From Cocleimonas sp. (GTDB taxonomy: Bacteria > Pseudomonadota > Gammaproteobacteria > Thiotrichales > Thiotrichaceae): 15,143 bases of DNA. This document shows, piece by piece, positions 1 through 7,766 of this stretch; position 1 is the stretch's first letter; every line of letters begins with the position of its first letter. A program made the position numbers and the translations under genes. The stretch lies in the NCBI GenBank assembly GCA_023145485.1, contig JAGLDT010000112.1, forward strand, positions 1 to 15,143. Direction: 5' to 3'. The notes under the pieces are model-generated. The model did no database searches, was not told the DNA's origin, and saw only the letters and a program-made list of their open reading frames with translations.

Positions 1-51
<51 letters not shown>

Positions 52-63
52 GTTGAGGTGGGC

Positions 64-92
64 ATAATACGGATGGGCATGGGTACTGTCAA
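64..92 (-). promoter_or_regulatory. sigma70-type promoter of tRNA-Gly
   Basis: On the minus strand there is a perfect -35 TTGACA (87-92), a 17-base spacer and a -10 TATTAT (64-69). Initiation would fall near position 57, a few bases before the tRNA 5' end at 51. The bases after the -10 are GC-rich (GCCCACC), as in stringently controlled stable-RNA promoters; that regulatory reading is an inference. Confidence 0.85.
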
Positions 93-272
93 GCTACTAA
101 TTAAATTAATTTTAGCTTTTTTATCTCACCCCGATTAAGCGTAAGAATTTTAATGATCAGCGGTATTATCAGGTTGTTTTTAATTAGTCTATTTACTAAC
201 TTTTTCAAGAAAATCAGGTTTAACTCCGATAGAATAAAGTCTATTTTTTAAACAATTACTATCTACATAATA

Positions 273-1352
273 ATGAAAACTCTGCCTAACGCTCTCTCCC
301 TGTTTATTTTCTTTTTTCTTACTACTGCTTGTAATAACTCAGGTGGTTTTAATCAACAAGATGGTTCTGTGACACCCTCTACTGATTCTGAAGTGTTATC
401 ATCGACTAATGGCGAGGGGGCATTAAATGTTTATTTTTCACAGCCTAATGCAACGAATGCTAGTGGTCCTGAAATGCGTTTAATAGCAGCTATTGATCAA
501 GCGCGTATTAATGTTGATGTGGCTATTTATGAATTGTCGTTAGAAAGTGTAACCACCAGTTTAATAAAAGCACATCAACGTGATGTGCGGGTACGTGTAT
601 TAACGGATAGTGATAATTTTGATTGGGATCAAATTCAGAGGTTGAGTCAAGCAGGTATTGCCGTGAAAGGTGATCAACGCAGTGCCTTAATGCATAATAA
701 ATTTACCGTTATTGATAATAAGCAGGTTTGGACAGGTTCTATGAATTACACCTACAAGGGAGCTTATCGTCATAATGAAAATCTATTGCAAATAGACAGT
801 ATTGCTGCTGCCTCAAACTATACGGAAGAATTTGCACAGTTGTGGGCGGGTATACATCGACAGGTTAATGCCTCTGACTCTGTTTTTACGGTCAATAATA
901 GTACGGTAGAAATTTATTTCTCTCCCGATGATCATTTTAGAAGCCAGCATCTGATCCCTTTACTACAAGGCGCTAAACAATCGGTGTATTTTATGGCATT
1001 TGCTTTTACTAGTACGGATATTACCAGTACGCTGAGTAATTTAAAGCAACAAGGGTTAGAAATCAAAGGGGTTGTTGATAGTAGTCAGGCAGGATCATCT
1101 TACGCCCAGTATGATGATCTTCAAAATGAAAATATTGATGTGCTATTAGATGGGAATCCACAGAAACTGCACCATAAGGTAATGATTATCGATCATCGCT
1201 ATGTTGTCACTGGTTCTTATAATTTCAGTCAAAGCGCAGAAACACGCAATGATGAAAATTCTGTGATTATTGATGATCCTAATCTGGCTGCTCGATATGA
1301 GCAAGAATTTACGCGTGTGTATCAAAAAGCATTGGAAAAGACGCTTAACTAA
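273..1352 (+). CDS. Phospholipase D family protein, predicted lipoprotein, two HKD motifs
   Basis: This is a 359-residue member of the phospholipase D/nuclease superfamily, which breaks phosphodiester bonds in lipids or nucleic acids. Two complete HxKxxxxD motifs are visible: H141/K143/D148 in HNKFTVID, followed by GSMN, and H300/K302/D307 in HHKVMIID, followed by GSYN. Both catalytic halves needed for one active site are therefore in one chain. The N-terminus is a hydrophobic signal ending LTTAC at Cys20, a plausible lipobox although Thr rather than Leu stands at -3. Residue +2 is Asn, which by the enterobacterial sorting rule would favour the outer membrane. A Ser/Thr/Asn-rich linker (about 21-50) precedes the first domain. 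No clear Shine-Dalgarno precedes the ATG. The 3' end overlaps the convergent dapC by 8 bp. Substrate cannot be told: cardiolipin/phospholipid hydrolase and secreted nuclease are both possible. Confidence 0.85.
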   Translation: MKTLPNALSLFIFFFLTTACNNSGGFNQQDGSVTPSTDSEVLSSTNGEGALNVYFSQPNATNASGPEMRLIAAIDQARINVDVAIYELSLESVTTSLIKAHQRDVRVRVLTDSDNFDWDQIQRLSQAGIAVKGDQRSALMHNKFTVIDNKQVWTGSMNYTYKGAYRHNENLLQIDSIAAASNYTEEFAQLWAGIHRQVNASDSVFTVNNSTVEIYFSPDDHFRSQHLIPLLQGAKQSVYFMAFAFTSTDITSTLSNLKQQGLEIKGVVDSSQAGSSYAQYDDLQNENIDVLLDGNPQKLHHKVMIIDHRYVVTGSYNFSQSAETRNDENSVIIDDPNLAARYEQEFTRVYQKALEKTLN

Positions 1353-2535
1353 TAAACTCTCTAATGCGACTAGCCCCTTCAATACACTCATCTAACGTTG
1401 CAACTAAGGCCAACCGTATGTAGTTCTCACCTGGGTTTTTACCATCGACATTTCGAGACAAATAACTCCCTGGTACAACATTCAGGTGTTGCTGAGTATA
1501 AATATCACGGGTAAATATCTCATCATTTATTTGTGTTTTAGCCCAGAGGTAGAAACTGGCATCAGGTTGTTTAACATCCATAATAGGTGATAAAATTTCC
1601 AGTACAGCAGAAAATTTTTGTCTATATTGAGAGCGATTGTCGATAACATGCGCTTCATCACTCCACGCAGCAATACTAGTGACCTGTGTTGGAGGGGGCA
1701 TAGCACAGCCATGATAAGTGCGATAAAGTAAAAATTTAGTCAAAATTTCTGCATCCCCAGCAATAAATCCTGAGCGTAACCCTGGCGCATTAGAACGTTT
1801 AGAAAGGCTATGAAAAACAACACATCGTTTATAATCCATATTGCCCATCTGTACCGCAACATCTAATAATCCTACTGGTGGCTTGTCTTCATCGAGGTAA
1901 ATTTCTGAGTAACACTCATCGCTTGCAATAATAAAATCATGTTTTTCCGCAAGATTTAGCAACTGTTTTATTTGTTCAACGCCAATCACTGAACCTGTTG
2001 GATTGCCAGGGCTACATAAATAAATAAGTTGACAGTCATCCCATACCGCATCATTAACCGCATCAAAGTTAGGATTAAAGTGATTTTCTACCGTGCAAGG
2101 GAGGTAAATAGGCTCCGCACCTGCTAATAATGCAGCACCTTCATAGATTTGATAAAAAGGGTTAGGCATTAAAACTTTAGCGTTGTTACTGCGCTCAACC
2201 ACGGCTTGAGCAAAGGCAAATAAAGCCTCGCGCGTGCCATTGACAGGGACTATCTGTGTTTCAATATCCAATGAATTTTCAGGTAAATTAAAGCGACCTG
2301 TTAGCCAATTAGCAATAGCTTGACGTAATTCTGCACTGCCTTTCGTCATGGGGTAATTAGCCAAGCCTAATAAACTATCACGCATAGTCTTAAGAATAAT
2401 ATCAGGCGTAGGGTGTTTAGGTTCGCCAATGGCCAGTGACACCAATGATTTGTCGGTAGACGGTATAATACCTGCTTTTAGCTCTTTAATACGTTCAAAG
2501 GGGTAAGGTTGCAGTCTATTTAAATCAGGATTCAT
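1345..2535 (-). CDS. dapC: N-succinyl-L,L-diaminopimelate aminotransferase (class I/II PLP enzyme)
   Basis: DapC transfers an amino group from glutamate to N-succinyl-2-amino-6-oxopimelate in the lysine/meso-DAP pathway in the cytoplasm. From the ATG at 2535 the protein has 396 residues, and its start, MNPDLNRLQPYPFERI, matches the usual DapC N-terminus. Fold-type I aminotransferase features are present: the PGNPTG loop with Asn178, Asp206 in SDECYSEIY, and the PLP lysine K246 in SLSKRSN, followed by RSGF. The frame stays open to an ATG at 2589, but a TATAAT promoter element lies inside that extension, making it unlikely. The ATG at 2547 is the main alternative; neither start has a good Shine-Dalgarno. 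Other class I aminotransferases are similar, but the N-terminal signature and overall alignment favour DapC. The gene stands alone, away from other dap genes. Confidence 0.88.
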   Translation of the reverse strand: MNPDLNRLQPYPFERIKELKAGIIPSTDKSLVSLAIGEPKHPTPDIILKTMRDSLLGLANYPMTKGSAELRQAIANWLTGRFNLPENSLDIETQIVPVNGTREALFAFAQAVVERSNNAKVLMPNPFYQIYEGAALLAGAEPIYLPCTVENHFNPNFDAVNDAVWDDCQLIYLCSPGNPTGSVIGVEQIKQLLNLAEKHDFIIASDECYSEIYLDEDKPPVGLLDVAVQMGNMDYKRCVVFHSLSKRSNAPGLRSGFIAGDAEILTKFLLYRTYHGCAMPPPTQVTSIAAWSDEAHVIDNRSQYRQKFSAVLEILSPIMDVKQPDASFYLWAKTQINDEIFTRDIYTQQHLNVVPGSYLSRNVDGKNPGENYIRLALVATLDECIEGASRIREFIS

Positions 2536-2568
2536 ACTAGTCGACATTGTAGTTAACAGGGGAGGTGG

Positions 2569-2596
2569 ATTATAGCCTGAATTTTTCAAAAGTAAA
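2569..2596 (-). promoter_or_regulatory. Putative dapC promoter
   Basis: The minus strand carries -35 TTTACT (2591-2596), a 16-base spacer and a perfect -10 TATAAT (2569-2574). Transcription would begin near 2562. That gives a leader of about 15 bases to the ATG at 2547 or 27 to the one at 2535, and excludes the ATG at 2589. Prediction from motif only. Confidence 0.55.
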
Positions 2597-2736
2597 AAAA
2601 TAGAACGAATTTAACGTATTGGATGAATTCAGCATTTTCTCTTTCAAATCCAGTCATCAAATTTAATTAAATATAAATAATGTCTTGTGAGAAATTCTTG
2701 CAGGGTTACGTTATATACTTGCCTGAGCGACAAATA

Positions 2737-2764
2737 TTGGAATCAATACTCTCTACCTTATAAC
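2737..2764 (+). promoter_or_regulatory. Putative gspF promoter
   Basis: The plus strand shows -35 TTGGAA (2737-2742), 16 bases, and -10 TATAAC (2759-2764). The predicted start near 2771 leaves a leader of about 54 bases before gspF. A small dyad, TATTG-GAAT-CAATA (2735-2748), overlaps the -35 and could be an operator, though arms of five bases may be chance. Prediction from motif only. Confidence 0.45.
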
Positions 2765-2824
2765 ATTGGGGACTGATTTCGAGCACGCACCTTATCCTTT
2801 TTAATAGATTAATCATAACTACCT

Positions 2825-4039
2825 ATGCCAGCATTTGAATACACGGCGCTAAACGCCAAAGGACAACAAGAAAGTGGAATGCTGGAGGCAGATAATGCGC
2901 GTCAAGTACGCCAGACATTACGTGATGGAAAGCTAACGCCACTTAGCGTCGAACAGGTTGAAAAACAGGAAAGTGGTTCAGGTTCTAAAGTCAAACGTGC
3001 AGGAAAAGTAAAACCTGCCGACCTAGCCTTGTTTACTCGTCAATTGGCTACCTTAACGCAGTCTGGTTCACCCTTAGAAGAAGCACTAGCTATTTGTGCA
3101 AAACAAACTGAGCGTAAAAATCTGCGTCACATTATCTCTGCAGTGCGTTCTCGTGTTTTAGAGGGGCATTCGCTTGCAGGAGGCTTGCAGCAATTCCCCT
3201 CTGTTTTCCCTAATATGTATCGCTCTACTGTTTCCGCTGGGGAGCAATCAGGTCATCTGGATGCTGTTTTAGAACGTTTAGCTGATTACACTGAAGACCG
3301 TCAAGAGTTACAACAAAAACTATCCACTGCACTGGTCTACCCTGTTATTTTAATTACGTTATCAATTGCTATTGTTGCAGGTTTACTTGCCTTTATTGTG
3401 CCACAAATTGTCGGTGTATTTGAAGATATGGGGCAAGAGCTTCCTGCTATGACGCAGATGATTATTGCCCTTAGTGATTTTATTATCGACTATGGATTGC
3501 ATATGATAGCGACCATTATTGTTGCTGTGATCATTTTTAAACGATTGGTTAAAATTCCTAAATGGGAATACCGTTATCACCGTTTATTATTACGCATTCC
3601 TGGAGTCAAAAAAATGGTACGTGGATTGAATACGGCCCGTTTTGCACGAACGCTAAGTATCCTTGCCTCCAGTGGTGTGCCGATTTTGGATGCAATGAGC
3701 ATCTCTTCTCGAGTGATTCAAAATGTTCCTATGCGTCAAGCGGTGGAGGAAGCTGCGGTCAAAGTACGTGAAGGAAAGGCAATTCATAAATCATTAGAGC
3801 AATCAGGCTATTTCCCTCCGATGACGATTTACTTAATTGCCAGTGGTGAGAACAGTGGAAAATTAGATGATATGCTAGAACGAGCAGCGATTCAGCAAGA
3901 GCGTGAAACTGATAGTATGATGACGGGGATGTTGAGTATTTTTGAACCCATGCTAATCTTAGTCATGGGTGGCATTGTTTTGACTATTGTTCTATCTATT
4001 TTAATGCCAATATTGAATTTAAATCAGCTGGTGGACTAA
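2825..4039 (+). CDS. gspF: Type II secretion system inner-membrane platform protein GspF
   Basis: GspF is the polytopic inner-membrane protein of the type II secretion platform; it contacts the GspE ATPase and the GspL/M assembly. The 404-residue protein has the GspF N-terminal signature MPAFEYTALNAKG..EADNARQVRQTL. Two T2SSF domains follow, about 68-190 (starting FTRQLATL) and 270-395 (starting ARFARTLSILASSGVP). Both contain the repeated AGEQSGHLD / ASGENSGKLD motif. Hydrophobic segments are visible near 171-195, 226-240 and 374-396. GLNTARF..RTLSIL and the C-terminal LNLNQLV favour GspF over the type IV pilus paralogue PilC. No other gsp or pil gene is in the window, so the gene is not in a classical gsp operon. 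No clear Shine-Dalgarno precedes the ATG. It converges on panC with a 22-bp gap that shows no obvious terminator. Confidence 0.9.
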   Translation: MPAFEYTALNAKGQQESGMLEADNARQVRQTLRDGKLTPLSVEQVEKQESGSGSKVKRAGKVKPADLALFTRQLATLTQSGSPLEEALAICAKQTERKNLRHIISAVRSRVLEGHSLAGGLQQFPSVFPNMYRSTVSAGEQSGHLDAVLERLADYTEDRQELQQKLSTALVYPVILITLSIAIVAGLLAFIVPQIVGVFEDMGQELPAMTQMIIALSDFIIDYGLHMIATIIVAVIIFKRLVKIPKWEYRYHRLLLRIPGVKKMVRGLNTARFARTLSILASSGVPILDAMSISSRVIQNVPMRQAVEEAAVKVREGKAIHKSLEQSGYFPPMTIYLIASGENSGKLDDMLERAAIQQERETDSMMTGMLSIFEPMLILVMGGIVLTIVLSILMPILNLNQLVD

Positions 4040-4061
4040 TTTTAAGAGAATAAAATCAGAC

Positions 4062-4925
4062 CTATATTTTAGATTTTGAAAAAGTATTAAACACAATATT
4101 ATCAAGTAAGCGAGCCTTACCTAACCATACAGAACCTAATAATACGAGATTGATATCCTCTGTAGAGGCCGTTTGAAAATCTTTTACTCGACGCACCTCG
4201 ATATAATCCGCTTTAAAACCTGAATCGTTTAATTTTTTTGCTACAGACAGCTGCAAAGCTTTAAAATTTTTATTTCCATTTTGTATTGAAGCGACTATTG
4301 ACTGTAGTTGCTGATTAAATAAGGGCGCTATACTTCGCTCTTCTTCCGTTAGGTAACCATTCCGTGAACTCATTGCCAAACCGTCTGACTCTCGAATAGT
4401 CGGTAAACCGATCACCTCAATTGGCATATTGAGATCAGCTACCATGCGTTGAACGAGCATTAATTGCTGAAAGTCTTTCTGCCCAAAAATTGAAATATCG
4501 GGCATCACCATATTGAAGAGTTTATTAACGATAGTCGACACGCCAGAGAAATGACCTATGCGGGACTTCCCCTCTAATATGACACCAAGAACAGGAACTT
4601 CAACGCGGGTTGTTGCTTCACCGTCGGGATAAATATCACTAACCGAGGGTGTGAAAACCAAATCACAGCTTGCCAAACCAAGCTTCTTTTTATCATCAGA
4701 AAGTGTGTGTGGATAGGCTAATAAATCCTTTTTCTTATCAAATTGAAGTGGATTTATAAAAATAGATGTCACTACTTTATCAGCGCGTTCCTTAGCCCCC
4801 TTAACTAATGTTATATGACCTAGATGAAGATTCCCCATGGTTGGTACAAGTGCTATGGTTTTGCCTTGTAACTTCCATTGCTTAATTTGCTTTCTAAGCA
4901 GTGCAATATCTGAAATATGAATCAT
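4062..4925 (-). CDS. panC: Pantothenate synthetase (pantoate-beta-alanine ligase)
   Basis: PanC condenses pantoate with beta-alanine using ATP, the last step of pantothenate synthesis, in the cytoplasm. From ATG 4925 it has 287 residues, the normal family size. Motifs seen are PTMGNLHLGH (28-37, the HIGH-type nucleotide-binding motif), SIFINPLQFD, GHFSGVSTIVNKLF, FGQKDFQQL and SDGLAMSSRNGYL. The start at 4925 shares its A with the panB stop (TGATG), a classic coupling arrangement, and places MIHISDIALLR where family members begin. An in-frame ATG at 4937 is possible but has no better ribosome site and would extend into panB. It is the last gene of the pcnB-folK-panB-panC run. panD, which supplies beta-alanine, is not in the window. 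Confidence 0.96.
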   Translation of the reverse strand: MIHISDIALLRKQIKQWKLQGKTIALVPTMGNLHLGHITLVKGAKERADKVVTSIFINPLQFDKKKDLLAYPHTLSDDKKKLGLASCDLVFTPSVSDIYPDGEATTRVEVPVLGVILEGKSRIGHFSGVSTIVNKLFNMVMPDISIFGQKDFQQLMLVQRMVADLNMPIEVIGLPTIRESDGLAMSSRNGYLTEEERSIAPLFNQQLQSIVASIQNGNKNFKALQLSVAKKLNDSGFKADYIEVRRVKDFQTASTEDINLVLLGSVWLGKARLLDNIVFNTFSKSKI

Positions 4926-5725
4926 CAGTAAAAACATTGCTCATCAGAGGGGAAAGTTTCTGCTTTTACACGACTGACAAAAGTAGCAACAGCACCTGCA
5001 ATCCCTTCAGATTGACCCGTCAAAAAATCTTGAGAAAAGCTTGGTGCTCTCTTTGAAATACCCAGCATATCTTGCAGTACGAGTACCTGACCATCACAGA
5101 CACGCCCTGCCCCGATACCAATCGTGGGAACGTCCAATGCTTGTGTGATTTTCTCCGCAAGTGCTACAGGGACACATTCCATTAACACCATATCTGCACC
5201 TGCCTCCTGTAATAGAAGTGCATCTTTTAGAATTTTATCAGCTATTTTTTGATCTCTTCCCTGTACAAAATACCCACCTAACTTATGCACTGATTGTGGC
5301 TGCAATCCTAGGTGCGCACAAACTGGCACACCATGACGTGTTAACTGAGTAACATTCTCGACCTGAGCTTCTCCACCTTCCATTTTTACCATCTGCGCTC
5401 CCCCTTGTTGCATTAAACGTGTGGCATTTTTGATCGCTTGTTTAGGCGAGGTGCAACTCATAAAGGGAAGATCACCCAATACTAAGGAGTGTTGACAGAC
5501 AGGGGAGACTATTTTTGTGTGATAGACCATATCATCCATTGTGACAGGAATAGTTGAATCATGCCCTTGCATTACCATTCCTAACGAATCACCGACTAAA
5601 ATAACATCAACCGATTGCTGGTCTAGAATACGTGCAAAACTCGCATCATAAGCCGTTAGCATGGTAATTTTATCACCCTCTTGTTTCATTTTTCGGAGCT
5701 TTCTTACTGTTATTTCTGCAACCAT
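4925..5725 (-). CDS. panB: 3-methyl-2-oxobutanoate hydroxymethyltransferase
   Basis: PanB (ketopantoate hydroxymethyltransferase) adds a hydroxymethyl group from 5,10-methylene-THF to alpha-ketoisovalerate, the first committed step to pantothenate and CoA. The protein has 266 residues, normal for the family. The metal ligands by family alignment are visible: D46 in VGDSLGM, D85 in GDLPF and E116 in KMEGG. The catalytic glutamate is E183 in MECVP. Further signatures are GHDSTIPVT, HLGLQPQSV and GIGAG. A good AGGAG ribosome site (5732-5736) stands 6 bases before the ATG. It follows folK by 45 bp and overlaps panC by one base, so translation of panC is probably coupled to it. Its one-carbon donor comes from the folate pathway that FolK feeds. 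Confidence 0.97.
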   Translation of the reverse strand: MVAEITVRKLRKMKQEGDKITMLTAYDASFARILDQQSVDVILVGDSLGMVMQGHDSTIPVTMDDMVYHTKIVSPVCQHSLVLGDLPFMSCTSPKQAIKNATRLMQQGGAQMVKMEGGEAQVENVTQLTRHGVPVCAHLGLQPQSVHKLGGYFVQGRDQKIADKILKDALLLQEAGADMVLMECVPVALAEKITQALDVPTIGIGAGRVCDGQVLVLQDMLGISKRAPSFSQDFLTGQSEGIAGAVATFVSRVKAETFPSDEQCFY

Positions 5726-5731
5726 TTAATA

Positions 5732-5736
5732 CTCCT
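5732..5736 (-). promoter_or_regulatory. Ribosome binding site of panB
   Basis: AGGAG on the minus strand stands 6 bases before the panB ATG. It is one of the few consensus Shine-Dalgarno sequences in the window and fixes the start at 5725. Confidence 0.8.
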
Positions 5737-5770
5737 AACAAGATCCTAAATCTATGAGGCTAATGCGGAT

Positions 5771-6268
5771 TCAGAAAGATATAAGCTGAACGTCATTAGC
5801 TGAGACCTTGGAAATGCATTGCACTAATGTTCTTCCATTAGGAAAAATCAAATGAGGTGATAGTTCTTGTAATGGGTATAAAACAAATGAGCGCTCACAC
5901 ATCCAAGGGTGCGGCACTGTTAATGTCGCAGTCTCAATAATAATATTGCCATATAAAAGTAAATCAAGGTCTAACGTGCGTGCTCCCCATCGCTTTCCAT
6001 TTCGTTGTCTATCATTATTTTTTTCAATTTTTTGTAAAGTAGCGAGCAAGTCATGTGCGCCTAAATCTGTATCAAACTGAGCAACGGCATTGATATAATC
6101 GGGTTGATCTTGAGGACCCTGTGGTTTGCTTCGATAAAAAGGGGAAAGCCTTAGATGATTGATTTTCTGATGGGAATGCAAAGCCGTCACTGCATTATTT
6201 AAATAAACAAGCGAATCGCCTAAATTACTTCCTAAACCTATATAGACCTTATATTGGGGATTGATCAT
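5771..6268 (-). CDS. folK: 2-amino-4-hydroxy-6-hydroxymethyldihydropteridine pyrophosphokinase
   Basis: FolK (HPPK) transfers pyrophosphate from ATP to 6-hydroxymethyl-7,8-dihydropterin in folate synthesis, in the cytoplasm. The 165-residue protein matches the usual size. Motifs seen are GLGSNLGD (11-18), DQPDYINAVAQ (54-64) and RWGARTLDLDLLLYG, with the two Mg-binding aspartates D100 and D102. HPWMCERSFVLYPL near 120-133 corresponds to the family's HP.M..R.FVL.PL. It follows pcnB by 24 bp and precedes panB by 45 bp, an order common in gammaproteobacteria. The ribosome site before the ATG is weak (AGAG), so expression may depend on readthrough from pcnB. Confidence 0.96.
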   Translation of the reverse strand: MINPQYKVYIGLGSNLGDSLVYLNNAVTALHSHQKINHLRLSPFYRSKPQGPQDQPDYINAVAQFDTDLGAHDLLATLQKIEKNNDRQRNGKRWGARTLDLDLLLYGNIIIETATLTVPHPWMCERSFVLYPLQELSPHLIFPNGRTLVQCISKVSANDVQLISF

Positions 6269-6292
6269 TGTTTTACTCTAATTTAAGCAAGC

Positions 6293-7567
6293 TTATTTGC
6301 GCCGTCTACGCCGACCTGATCGTTTACGTTTTGGGGAGCTTGCGCTATTGCACATCGCTAGCTGGTCGTCTGAACTGATATCTTGAAAAAGTGTCCACCA
6401 CTCGCAATCCTCCTCCAGTGGCTCTCCAGAGTTTGCACGCAAGCACATAAAATCATAAGCAGCACGAAAGCGTTTATTATCGAGAAAACCAAGTGCTCGA
6501 CGACAGGCTTTAAATTGAAAACGTCCCTGCATTGTCCATATTTCTCGGGTAACATTACTGAAACGACGCGGTATAGCTGTACTTTTTACTTGATGCCCTA
6601 GAACTTCTGATGCTGCCATGTGCATGGACTGTAAATCAGGATTACCCATTTCCTGATACATTTTTTCACCTTTTTTAACTTGATACCATAACATTACGGC
6701 AAATAAGAAGGCTGGATTGATTGTTTTTCCTGCACGAATGCGTTTGTCTGTATTATTTAATGCGGCGACCACTAGGTTGAAAAAAAGACCTGATTCGTCT
6801 TCTTCTAAACTCTGCTCTGTTAGTGGAAACAGGCAAGTAAAAAGACAATATTTCCGTAATAGATCAAGTGTTAAAACGGCTTGCCCACTATGGAATAATT
6901 TTAAAGTTTCATCAAATAAACGAGCAGGAGAAATGGTGGATAAAAGATGGGATAATTCTTTGATAGGCGCTTTCGTTTCAGGCTCTAATGAAAAATCTAG
7001 TTTTGCCATAAAGCGAATGCCTCGCAACATTCTAACGGGATCCTCTCGATAGCGTCTTTCAGGATCACCAATTAAGCGTAATTGACGTTGCTTAATATCT
7101 TGCATACCCTCAATAAAATCGAGTACATCCCCCGTTTTTAGTTCATAAAATAAGGCGTTAATCGTAAAATCTCGCCTTACCGCATCCTCTGCAACCGTAC
7201 CATAAACATTATCATGGATAATACGACCATCGTTACTAACTAGCCCCTTATCAGATTCATCATGTGGTGCACGGAATGTTGCAACTTCGAGAAACTCACG
7301 CCCAAAATGAACATGAGCTAGACGGAAACGTCGCCCTATAATACGAGTAGAAGGGAGTACTTTTTTAATTTGCTCAGGATGGGCGCTGGTTGCTATATCA
7401 AAATCTTTAGGCTGTTTTCCAAGCAATAGATCACGTACAGCTCCACCGACTAGATAGGCTTCATAACCTGCTTTAGTTAATGCAGTTAAAATTGTTCGAG
7501 CTTTTTTGCAAATCTGCCTTTCATTAATTCCATGCTCAGAGAAAGGAATACGAACCATATCCTTCAT
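6293..7567 (-). CDS. pcnB: Poly(A) polymerase I
   Basis: PcnB adds poly(A) tails to RNA 3' ends and so marks transcripts for decay. The 424-residue protein belongs to the class II nucleotidyltransferases shared with CCA-adding enzymes. Visible features are LVGGAVRDLLLG with catalytic D55 and D57 in KDFDIAT, E94 in FLEVATFR, the RRDFTIN motif (131-137), and YREDPVRMLRGIRF. The C-terminus ends in a strongly basic stretch (about 411-424, KRKRSGRRRRRK). Such a tail is typical of gammaproteobacterial PcnB rather than of tRNA nucleotidyltransferases and probably binds RNA. The ATG at 7567 has a TAGGG ribosome site about 6 bases upstream; an in-frame ATG at 7558 is an alternative. It is the first gene of the pcnB-folK-panB-panC run and is divergent from ampD. 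Confidence 0.95.
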   Translation of the reverse strand: MKDMVRIPFSEHGINERQICKKARTILTALTKAGYEAYLVGGAVRDLLLGKQPKDFDIATSAHPEQIKKVLPSTRIIGRRFRLAHVHFGREFLEVATFRAPHDESDKGLVSNDGRIIHDNVYGTVAEDAVRRDFTINALFYELKTGDVLDFIEGMQDIKQRQLRLIGDPERRYREDPVRMLRGIRFMAKLDFSLEPETKAPIKELSHLLSTISPARLFDETLKLFHSGQAVLTLDLLRKYCLFTCLFPLTEQSLEEDESGLFFNLVVAALNNTDKRIRAGKTINPAFLFAVMLWYQVKKGEKMYQEMGNPDLQSMHMAASEVLGHQVKSTAIPRRFSNVTREIWTMQGRFQFKACRRALGFLDNKRFRAAYDFMCLRANSGEPLEEDCEWWTLFQDISSDDQLAMCNSASSPKRKRSGRRRRRK

Positions 7568-7766
7568 TGAAAAACCCTATAGGTTATGATTTTTTTGTGA
7601 AAAAAACTTCGTTTTAAAAACAACTCCATTGCGACGACACCTGATTCAACGACATAATAAAATTAAGAAATATGAATGCTCCTTAGTCATTTTAGCATGA
7701 AGAGGCATTACGTGGTAGATGATATGTGGCAAAATAGAGACACAAATAATAAATGGAAGCATCAAT

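Noticed and set aside
91..122. Hairpin AAGCTA/TAGCTT followed by a T run on the plus strand
   Set aside because: It looks like a terminator, but the stem has an internal mismatch and no plus-strand gene is seen upstream; its left arm also abuts the tRNA promoter -35.
1146..1391. 81-codon minus-strand frame over the end of the PLD gene
   Set aside because: It overlaps the second HKD motif on the opposite strand and the dapC 3' end; its residues show no domain.
2685..2717. Possible promoter TTGTGA ... TATATA upstream of gspF
   Set aside because: The spacer is 21 bases or more, too long for sigma70; the pair at 2737-2764 fits better.
3562..3771. 69-codon open frame on the plus strand inside gspF
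   Set aside because: It is an out-of-frame shadow of gspF, whose own frame is complete and matches the family throughout.
4040..4061. Possible terminator between gspF and panC
   Set aside because: The 22-bp gap shows no inverted repeat of useful length.
6717..7052. 111-codon open frame on the plus strand
   Set aside because: It lies wholly antisense to pcnB, has no recognisable domain and no ribosome site; pcnB motifs are intact.
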